From: an uncultured Cardiobacterium sp.
GTDB lineage: Bacteria; Pseudomonadota; Gammaproteobacteria; Cardiobacteriales; Cardiobacteriaceae
DNA: 62,123 nt
Assembly: GCF_938028825.1 (NCBI RefSeq)
Contig: NZ_CALIZP010000050.1
Span: 1-62,123, forward strand
Reading direction: 5' to 3'
Shown here: piece by piece, positions 16,873 through 23,402 of the stretch
Layout: the number at the start of each line of letters is the position of its first letter
Numbering within the stretch: the stretch's first letter is position 1
The notes under the pieces: model-generated
Database searches by the model: none
What the model was told of the DNA's origin: nothing
Seen by the model: the letters and a program-made list of their open reading frames with translations, nothing else
Made by a program: the position numbers and the translations under genes

Positions 16873-18870
16873 TTATTGTCGCAGCATTGTTTGCAGGTCG
16901 GCAAAGAATTCTTCGTTTTTTTGTTGTTCGACGGCGGGGTCGGGCGGGGTGCGTCCGTCGTGCCATTGCACGCCGTCTTCGGGCAGTTCGTCGAGGTAAC
17001 GGCTGGGCTCGCTCGTTTGCAGTTCGGCGCCCCGGCGGCGGGTTTTGGCGTAGCTGAGGATGAGGGTTTCTTTGGCACGGGTCATGCCGACGTAGAGCAG
17101 GCGGCGTTCTTCGCGGATGCCGTCGTCGTTTTCCAGGCTGTTCCGGTGCGGCAGGAGTTCTTCTTCGCAGCCGGCGATGTACACGATGGGGTATTCGAGG
17201 CCTTTGGCGCTGTGCAGGGTCATGAGCTGGATGGCGTCTTGTTCTTGTTCCTGGCGGTCGAGGATGTCGAGCAGGGTGAGGTGTTGCATGAGGGCGTCGA
17301 GGCTGTCGCGTTCTTCTTGCAGTTTGCCGATCCAGTCGCGCAGTTGGTTGACGCGTTTTTGCCGGACTTCGATTTTGGCCGGGGTTTTGTGCAGGTCGTA
17401 GAGGTAGTCGTCGTATTCGATGTCGTTGATGACGCGGTTCAGGATGTCGAGCGGCAGGGCGCTTTCGGCTTCGCGCTGCATTTGCCGCAGCCATTGGTTG
17501 TAGGTTTGCAGGTGCTGGTAGGCTTTGTTGCCGATTTCGCTGGCGAAGCCGATTTCGCCGGCGGCGGTTGCGAGCGAGACGCGGCGGCGCGCGGCGTATT
17601 CGCCAAGTTTCGCGAACGTGGCCGCGCCGATTTCCCGCTTGGGGGTGTTAACGACGCGCAGGTAGGCGGCATCGTCGTCGGGGTTGTTGATGAGGCGCAG
17701 GTAGCCGAGCAGGTCGCGGATTTCGCTGTGTTCGAAGAAGCCGGTGCCACCGCTGATTTTGTAGGGCAGGTTTTGTTCGCGCAGTTGTTGTTCGAATTGG
17801 CGCGCCTGGATGTTGCTGCGGTAGAGGATGGCGAAGTCGCTGTTTTTGCGGTTTTCGCGGATTTTGCGCAGGTGGATGTCGCGGATGATTTGTTCGGCTT
17901 CGCCTTCGTCGGTGCGCGCGGCAATGACGTGTACGCCTTCGCCCTCGGTCAGGGTGGACCACAGGGCTTTTTCGACGATGTGCGGGTTGTGGGCGATCAG
18001 GGCGTTGGCGGCAGTGAGGATTTTCTGGTGGCAGCGGTAGTTTTGTTCGAGTTTGACGGTTTTCAGGGTCGGGTAGTCTTCGTGCAGGTGGGCGATGTTT
18101 TCCGGCCGCGCGCCGCGCCAGGCGTAGATGGACTGGTCGTCGTCACCGACGGCGGTGAAGGCGGCGGCTGCGCCGACGAGCAGTTGCAGCAGTTGGTACT
18201 GGCTGTCGTTGGTGTCCTGGTATTCGTCAATGAGCAGGTAGCGGATGCGGTGCTGCCAGCGGGTGCGCACGTCGTCATGGTTTTTGAAAAGGGCAAGCGG
18301 CAGGGTGATAAGGTCGTCGAAATCGACGGCGTTGTAGGCACGCAGGCGTTCGTTGTAGTGGTGGTAGATGTGCGCGGCCAGCACCTGTTCGTCGTTTTGG
18401 GCGAGGCTGCGCGCGGTGGCGGGCGCGATGTTGGCGTTTTTGTAGGCCGATATTTGCGCCTGTATCTGCCGGACTTGCGCGTCGTCTTCCTGTTTGCTCA
18501 GTTCCTTGATAAGGGTCGCGCCGTCACGGGCGTCGAAGATGGTGAAGTTGCGCCGCAATCCTGCCGCCAGGTGTTCTTTTTGCAGGATGTCGAGGCCCAG
18601 GCGGTGAAAGGTCGAGATATGCAGGCCGCGCGCTTCTTTGCCGAGGATGGCGCGCACCCGCTCGCCCATCTCCCGTGCGGCTTTGTTGGTGAAGGTGAGG
18701 GCGTAGATGCTGTTCGCCTGATAACGCGCCTGCCGCACCAGCCAGGCGATTTTCTGCGTGATGACACCGGTCTTGCCACTGCCGGCGCCGGCAACGACGA
18801 GCAGCGGACCGCCGAGGTAGGTGACGGCTTCGGTTTGTTGGGGATTCAGGGCGGAAATAGCGGTGGTCAT
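16873..18870 (-). CDS. rep: ATP-dependent DNA helicase Rep
   Basis: Superfamily 1A 3'-5' helicase, 665 residues (E. coli Rep 673), which clears proteins from DNA ahead of the replisome. Visible motifs are Q motif LNPQQTEAV, motif I GAGSGKT, Ia ALTFTNKAA, II LLIDEYQDTN and III GDDDQSIYAWRGA. Also present are IV QNYRC, V LMTLHSAKGLEYP and VI EERRLLYVGMTRAK. The ATG at 18870 matches the family start; an upstream in-frame ATG at 18996 would overlap the divergent lpxB start. Rep rather than UvrD because of length and the short C-terminus. Confidence 0.94.
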   Translation of the reverse strand: MTTAISALNPQQTEAVTYLGGPLLVVAGAGSGKTGVITQKIAWLVRQARYQANSIYALTFTNKAAREMGERVRAILGKEARGLHISTFHRLGLDILQKEHLAAGLRRNFTIFDARDGATLIKELSKQEDDAQVRQIQAQISAYKNANIAPATARSLAQNDEQVLAAHIYHHYNERLRAYNAVDFDDLITLPLALFKNHDDVRTRWQHRIRYLLIDEYQDTNDSQYQLLQLLVGAAAAFTAVGDDDQSIYAWRGARPENIAHLHEDYPTLKTVKLEQNYRCHQKILTAANALIAHNPHIVEKALWSTLTEGEGVHVIAARTDEGEAEQIIRDIHLRKIRENRKNSDFAILYRSNIQARQFEQQLREQNLPYKISGGTGFFEHSEIRDLLGYLRLINNPDDDAAYLRVVNTPKREIGAATFAKLGEYAARRRVSLATAAGEIGFASEIGNKAYQHLQTYNQWLRQMQREAESALPLDILNRVINDIEYDDYLYDLHKTPAKIEVRQKRVNQLRDWIGKLQEERDSLDALMQHLTLLDILDRQEQEQDAIQLMTLHSAKGLEYPIVYIAGCEEELLPHRNSLENDDGIREERRLLYVGMTRAKETLILSYAKTRRRGAELQTSEPSRYLDELPEDGVQWHDGRTPPDPAVEQQKNEEFFADLQTMLRQ

Positions 18871-18988
18871 AAGGAGACGGGGTGTGAGCGGGTGGGCATT
18901 GTAGCGCAAGGTGTGGAAGCGTTCTGACGTCGCCGGATGCCGTTTTCGCCGATAATGGCGGGCATCGTCCTTTCTTTGAGATTTTCCT

Positions 18989-20134
18989 ATGACCACGCCT
19001 TCTCTTCACATTGCCCTGCTCGCCGGCGAGGCCTCCGGTGATCTGCTTGGTGCACCGCTCTTGCAAGCGCTGCGCGAACGCCTGCCTCATGCGCGTTTTA
19101 GCGGCGTCGGCGGCCCCGCCATGCAGGCGGCGGGCCTGCATTCGCTCATTGATATGGAGCGCCTGTCGGTGATGGGGCTGGTCGAGGTGTTGCGCCATCT
19201 GCCCGACATTCTCGCCGCCGAGCGCGCGCTGCTCGCGCACTGGGCGGACGACCCGCCGGATGTGTTCATCGGCATCGACGCCCCCGATTTCAATCTGCGC
19301 ATCGCCCGCGCCCTGCACGCACGCGGGGTGCGCACCGTGCATTACGTCAGCCCGTCGCTGTGGGCGTGGAAGGAGAAGCGCATTCACAAAATCCGCCGCT
19401 GCATCGACCTGATGCTGTGCCTGTTTCCCTTTGAAACGGCGGTGTACGATAAGTACGGCGTGGCGGCGGTGTGCGTCGGCCACCCGCTGCGCGACCGTTT
19501 GCAGATGATGCCCGCTGCCGGGGCGCGCGCGGCGCTGGGTCTGCCGCCGCAGGGGCATATCCTCGGCCTCTTCCCCGGCTCGCGCCGGGGCGAGGTGCGT
19601 CGCCTGCTGCCGGTATTTTTACAGACCTGGCAACGGTTAAAAGCGGCGGAGCCCACCTTGCAGGCGGTGCTGTCGCTGCGCCAGCCGCCGGACAAAGCCG
19701 GCGCCGCGCTGCTCGCCACCCTGCCCGATGTGCGCCGCTGCGATGCAGACAGCGCCACGCTGATGGCGGCGAGCGATGCCCTGCTGCTGGCCAGCGGCAC
19801 GATTACCCTGGAAGCGGCGCTCCTGAACCGGCCAATGGTAGTCGCCTACCGCGTCCATCCTGTCTCGGCAGCGCTGGCGCGGGCGTTGCGGCTGCTGAAA
19901 ATCAACCGTTTTTCCCTGCCCAACCTGCTTGCGGGCGCGGACATCGTGCCGGAATGCATCCAGGAAGACTGCAACCCCGCCCGCCTCGCCGCCGAACTGA
20001 CGCCGCTGCTGGCAAATGGCGAAGCGGCGGCGCGGCAACGCGCGGCACTGGCGGCCGTCGCCGCGCAACTGCCGCCGGATGTGTCGGCGCACGCGGCGGA
20101 GGCGATTGTGCGGCAGTTTGGGCTGCCTGCCTGA
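18989..20134 (+). CDS. lpxB: Lipid-A-disaccharide synthase
   Basis: Peripheral membrane GT19 glycosyltransferase, 381 residues, condensing UDP-2,3-diacylglucosamine and lipid X in lipid A synthesis. Signatures are LLAGEASGDLLGAPL at the N-terminus, GVGGPAMQAAG, the IDAPDFNLRIA and SPSLWAWKEKRI blocks, LFPGSRRGEVRR and the C-terminal ASGTITLEAALLNRPMVVAYR. It stands alone rather than in the usual lpxD-fabZ-lpxA-lpxB cluster, divergent from rep. It is the last host-type gene before the AT-rich island. Confidence 0.96.
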   Translation: MTTPSLHIALLAGEASGDLLGAPLLQALRERLPHARFSGVGGPAMQAAGLHSLIDMERLSVMGLVEVLRHLPDILAAERALLAHWADDPPDVFIGIDAPDFNLRIARALHARGVRTVHYVSPSLWAWKEKRIHKIRRCIDLMLCLFPFETAVYDKYGVAAVCVGHPLRDRLQMMPAAGARAALGLPPQGHILGLFPGSRRGEVRRLLPVFLQTWQRLKAAEPTLQAVLSLRQPPDKAGAALLATLPDVRRCDADSATLMAASDALLLASGTITLEAALLNRPMVVAYRVHPVSAALARALRLLKINRFSLPNLLAGADIVPECIQEDCNPARLAAELTPLLANGEAAARQRAALAAVAAQLPPDVSAHAAEAIVRQFGLPA

Positions 20135-20161
20135 GGGCATAGGTGTCATGATGGTTATCCG

Positions 20162-20204
20162 GGGCCTGATGCCATCATCGTCTGGCAGTGATGGCAACAG
20201 GCCC
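20162..20204. repeat. Long imperfect hairpin at the island edge
   Basis: Arms GGGCCTG-A-TGCCATCA (20162-20177) and TGATGGCA-A-CAGGCCC (20189-20204) pair over 15 bp with one A/A mismatch and an 11-nt loop. It abuts the TAG stop of the last island gene and lies 27 nt past lpxB. It may act as a bidirectional terminator or be a repetitive palindromic element; no T-run is present. Confidence 0.6.
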
Positions 20205-20428
20205 TAATTGCCGGACAATTTTCGCAACAATTTTATGATGGTGGAATCCGTGCCGGGCGGGCAGAAATTGCCCAAAAGTGAGCAGTGGCCGCTATCCATC
20301 TCCCATTTCAGCGCATGGCCACATTTGGGGCAGGTGCCGGGTGGATAAAGAACGTCGCCCATCATGTGGGTTTTATTCCGCCAACCGCATTGCTCGCAGT
20401 GTAAATATCGGGGGGTAGGAATGGCCAT
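20204..20428 (-). CDS. Small zinc-ribbon protein, island gene 6
   Basis: 74 residues with two CxxC pairs, CEQCGW (residues 11-16) and CPKCGH, about 20 residues apart, the layout of a zinc ribbon. No further domain is seen. It resembles the next upstream gene product in its opening (L-x-CE-x-C) and probably arose by duplication. It is the last gene of the minus-strand operon, 44 nt after its neighbour, with a poor ribosome site. AT-rich composition is shared with the island. Function unknown. Confidence 0.6.
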   Translation of the reverse strand: MAIPTPRYLHCEQCGWRNKTHMMGDVLYPPGTCPKCGHALKWEMDSGHCSLLGNFCPPGTDSTIIKLLRKLSGN

Positions 20429-20472
20429 CGTGAAATACTTCTTTTTTGGAAAGCAACTTGTTCACCGAGTTC

Positions 20473-20718
20473 TTATGTCGATACAGCGATAGGAATATTC
20501 ATCAACCTTTGCCTGCAGTTGTCCAGTATTGTTCGATTTAAACCAGTGATAGGGAGATTGATAACTTTCACATCCAACTTATCACTACACTTGGGACAAC
20601 CTTCATAAAATAGGGTGAAAGAAACAGCAAAAGCATTACCGGTCTCAAACATATCATCTGCCAAATCGCAGTCTTCGCATTGCAAGTTACGCATATAGGA
20701 AAAAGGAAGTGGATGCAT
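20473..20718 (-). CDS. Small zinc-ribbon protein, island gene 5
   Basis: 81 residues starting MHPLPFSYMRNLQCEDC. I choose the ATG at 20718 because GGAGG (20726-20730) precedes it; a longer frame to 20760 would run into the HEPN gene. CEDC and CPKC pairs form a probable zinc ribbon separated by a longer hydrophobic beta segment (AFAVSFTLFYEG). The start lies 2 nt after the stop of the HEPN gene, so it is co-translated with it. A paralogue of the following gene by motif layout. Function unknown. Confidence 0.65.
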   Translation of the reverse strand: MHPLPFSYMRNLQCEDCDLADDMFETGNAFAVSFTLFYEGCPKCSDKLDVKVINLPITGLNRTILDNCRQRLMNIPIAVST

Positions 20719-20720
20719 GA

Positions 20721-21377
20721 TTATTCCTCCTTTACATAGGGATAAAATGGCTTGCCCCAATCTTCATCGGGATTGTCCAGCATGACGGCAAGAATAAGCG
20801 GTACACATTGCTGCAAGATAGCGCAACCGTCGCGTAACTGCTTACGGTTGGCCGAACTGTTATACGTCGCACCGCCGTGCAGGATCTGATTACGCAAGGT
20901 ATAGAGGCGATCAAAAACGATCAGCAAAACGCCATTCGTGTCTTTATTGGCAAGCGCTGTTTTGGCTTTTTGCTTGGCACGGGCAAAATCCTCTTCCCAG
21001 ACGCTTTCACTGATTTTTCCGTTATGAAAGTTCCAAAACGGCTGAAAGACATAGCGATTCTCCAACAGCAAACGAATGCTGCCGGAAAAGGTTTCCCACA
21101 CTAGCCGATAAATACGCTGCTCTTTATCCAGGCGACAAACTGTGTGCAAAAATTGACGAAAAGCCGTGCGGTCTGATAATTGCATTCCCGCCTCCATTTC
21201 TTTGGCATAAGCGGCATTGAAGGCTATCCATAGGGTGATGAAGCGAATATCGTCATCTGCTTCACTTGCTTCCGCTTTTTTCAGCCAGCTAATGCTGCGA
21301 TAAATACGCAGGCGCAGCGCTTCTGAATATTGCTCCTTATTTTTTATAAATGTTTGCTGTAATTCCTGGCTATTCAT
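20721..21377 (-). CDS. HEPN-domain protein, putative RNase, island gene 4
   Basis: 218-residue, mostly helical protein. The C-terminal half carries RNQILHGG (Arg162 to His167), the R-x4-H motif with the polar residue after Arg that marks catalytic HEPN ribonucleases. LWIAFNAAY near residue 50 resembles the Apea-type HEPN family. HEPN proteins are widespread effectors in toxin-antitoxin, CRISPR and abortive-infection systems. RNase activity is inference: the motif is seen, activity is not shown. It overlaps the upstream patatin gene by 8 nt and precedes the zinc-ribbon gene by 2 nt. AT-rich. Confidence 0.7.
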   Translation of the reverse strand: MNSQELQQTFIKNKEQYSEALRLRIYRSISWLKKAEASEADDDIRFITLWIAFNAAYAKEMEAGMQLSDRTAFRQFLHTVCRLDKEQRIYRLVWETFSGSIRLLLENRYVFQPFWNFHNGKISESVWEEDFARAKQKAKTALANKDTNGVLLIVFDRLYTLRNQILHGGATYNSSANRKQLRDGCAILQQCVPLILAVMLDNPDEDWGKPFYPYVKEE

Positions 21378-22488
21378 GATGATCTCTCCTGTTTAAGAGA
21401 AGGGATATGGCATTATCCATTTCCTGTTCTGCTTTTCTGTCAATTAGGCTTTCTGCTAATTGTTGGTTCGCCTGCCGTTTCTGGTGCAGCAGCGCTAATG
21501 TAGAAGATACTTGTCCCACTTGCTGCATGGCATCTTGATAACCACGTTGCTGTAAAACTTTTATTTTTTCTTCCGAGAAATTGAACATAGCCGAGAATCC
21601 CATATCCAAATCAGCACTTGGCCGGATTTCGATTATGGTGGCTTGCGGGAAATCGCCACGATGGAACAGCGTTCCCTGATTCAGATGGCAGGCAATGATA
21701 TGTGTGCAACCAGCATTTTCTATTAGCGGCGTGATGGGGATATTGCCCTGTTCACGTATATAGCCACCCTGACCGCCATCGGTATAGCGGTTCCCTTCCA
21801 TGTCATAGCGGGATTTGAATAAAAACGGTATAGCAGCCGATGCCAATAGGGCATTTTTCTGCTCATCTTCCGACAATGACTGGATATGCTTAAACTCAGA
21901 TGCTCTATTTTCACTTCCGAAAACGCCAGCCTGAGCGAGAGCAAGCAACTCTTTGAGATAATTTTCTTGCCTGAATACAGAAACATATAAAGGAATGGAA
22001 TGTTGTAGATGTGCAAGATCCAGAAATTTCTCCATCATTTCCAGTAATGGCTTATCTTCCAAAAGAGCCGAATCAGCCGTTTGCAGGAACTCTGCAAGCT
22101 GGTTCATTCCCGCTTTGCGCGCGAGTTTTGCCGCTGGGATACGCCAGTCAGACAAGGCTGTAGCCATTGCAGCGGGTACCTTGCCCATCTTCAATCCGGC
22201 GGAAACAAGTACAGCTATGTACACGGCTGCACGCACAGCGATGCTATCTTTACTTGTGGCGACACGCAGGGGCTTTAGGTGTGAAATTTGGCTCCACAGA
22301 GTGGTCAAGCGCTCGGCACCGGTTCGAAGGTCGGGCGCCGATGCCAGCACCGCCCCATTTAATGCGCCGATGCTTGCACCGGCGATGGCATCCACCTGAA
22401 TGCCCTTTGCCAACAGTGCTCGCATTACACCCGCTTGATAAGCGCCTTTCGCGCCACCACCGGCGAGTACTAGTCCCGTTTTTATCAT
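21370..22488 (-). CDS. Patatin-like phospholipase, island gene 3
   Basis: 372 residues. The N-terminal patatin domain has the oxyanion-hole motif GGGAKG (residues 10-15), the nucleophile elbow GASIG with Ser39 and the catalytic Asp in DGG (237-239). The Ser-Asp dyad is therefore complete and lipase activity is expected. Family members cleave acyl chains from membrane phospholipids; in CapV (CBASS) this kills the infected cell. The C-terminal 90 residues are helical, with Gln/Lys-rich coiled-coil character. Its start overlaps the upstream stop as ATGA and its end overlaps the HEPN gene, indicating tight coupling. No signal peptide. Confidence 0.88.
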   Translation of the reverse strand: MIKTGLVLAGGGAKGAYQAGVMRALLAKGIQVDAIAGASIGALNGAVLASAPDLRTGAERLTTLWSQISHLKPLRVATSKDSIAVRAAVYIAVLVSAGLKMGKVPAAMATALSDWRIPAAKLARKAGMNQLAEFLQTADSALLEDKPLLEMMEKFLDLAHLQHSIPLYVSVFRQENYLKELLALAQAGVFGSENRASEFKHIQSLSEDEQKNALLASAAIPFLFKSRYDMEGNRYTDGGQGGYIREQGNIPITPLIENAGCTHIIACHLNQGTLFHRGDFPQATIIEIRPSADLDMGFSAMFNFSEEKIKVLQQRGYQDAMQQVGQVSSTLALLHQKRQANQQLAESLIDRKAEQEMDNAISLLLNRRDHHE

Positions 22489-23402
22489 GCGGCACGCTCC
22501 TTGAACATTTCATGTGTCATCTGCTCGCTAACCATCCCAATGCTCATCATATGGCGGGTAGCGCGGCGATTCTCCTCGCGCTCTTTTTCATCCAATAGCG
22601 CCCATTGGGTCGCGACGAAATTCACGGGAAAACTGCGCGGGTTGTGCCAGGTCCAATCGCCCTGATATTGCAGATAGGGTAATAATTCTTGCGCTTGCTG
22701 TTTATCAGGCAATGCCAGCCAGTCATCACGGTGCAGGTCTTTATTATTATCAAAGAGTTGCAAATCACGACGTAAGCGAGTCGTTATTTTATTCTTCAAA
22801 GTCTCCAATAAAGAGGCAGTTTCTGCCTTATTGCCTTTTTGCATATGAACATTGAAATTTCCCCAATAAAGTGCATCCAGAACAGCATAGCATTTCCCCA
22901 TAGGGCTTAAATGATCCAGAGTACCCGCTTCCCATCGGCTTATCATCTCATCCATTTGTCTTTCTGCCATGACGGATAATTTCAGATCCACCAGTTCTTT
23001 TGTCAAGCAGGACACATTATTGGCAAGGCTGTCGAGATTATCCCGGATAGCAATGGTTTCTCTGGTGAGTAAAGCGATATTGCTATATGCCTTTTTCAAT
23101 CCCTGATCGAGCTGATGCAGCACCATGACATGATGACCGATATCCTGGCTGATTTCGCTCAACCAGGCACTAACACCTTCCAGGCTTGCGATGAAATTGC
23201 TATTGATATCATCCTGCCGCTTGCGGGATACACCTGATAATCCATCTCTGATTCTGGAAAAAAGGTCATGCCGTTTTCTCTGCGCGGTATTCAGCTCTTT
23301 TGCAACAGATAGACCATTGATAGTATCAGTAATCTGTTTATCAGTAAGGAAGGGAATGCAGTCTGCAACAAGCTGCTGAAATGAAGTATCATCATTTGGC
23401 AT
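22485..23402 (-). CDS. RdcB-like (YjcZ-like) dynamin partner, island gene 2
   Basis: 305 residues, largely alpha-helical with probable coiled coil at about 30-170 (ALLTRETIAIRDNLDSLANNV). By position after a CrfC/RdcA-type dynamin and by overall layout I assign it to the RdcB (E. coli YjcZ) family, which in E. coli works with RdcA on diguanylate cyclase DgcE. The ATG at 23402 overlaps the dynamin stop by 11 nt; an earlier in-frame ATG at 23459 is possible but would overlap 68 nt. The stop overlaps the patatin start (ATGA). No enzymatic motif is seen. Confidence 0.7.
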   Translation of the reverse strand: MPNDDTSFQQLVADCIPFLTDKQITDTINGLSVAKELNTAQRKRHDLFSRIRDGLSGVSRKRQDDINSNFIASLEGVSAWLSEISQDIGHHVMVLHQLDQGLKKAYSNIALLTRETIAIRDNLDSLANNVSCLTKELVDLKLSVMAERQMDEMISRWEAGTLDHLSPMGKCYAVLDALYWGNFNVHMQKGNKAETASLLETLKNKITTRLRRDLQLFDNNKDLHRDDWLALPDKQQAQELLPYLQYQGDWTWHNPRSFPVNFVATQWALLDEKEREENRRATRHMMSIGMVSEQMTHEMFKERAA

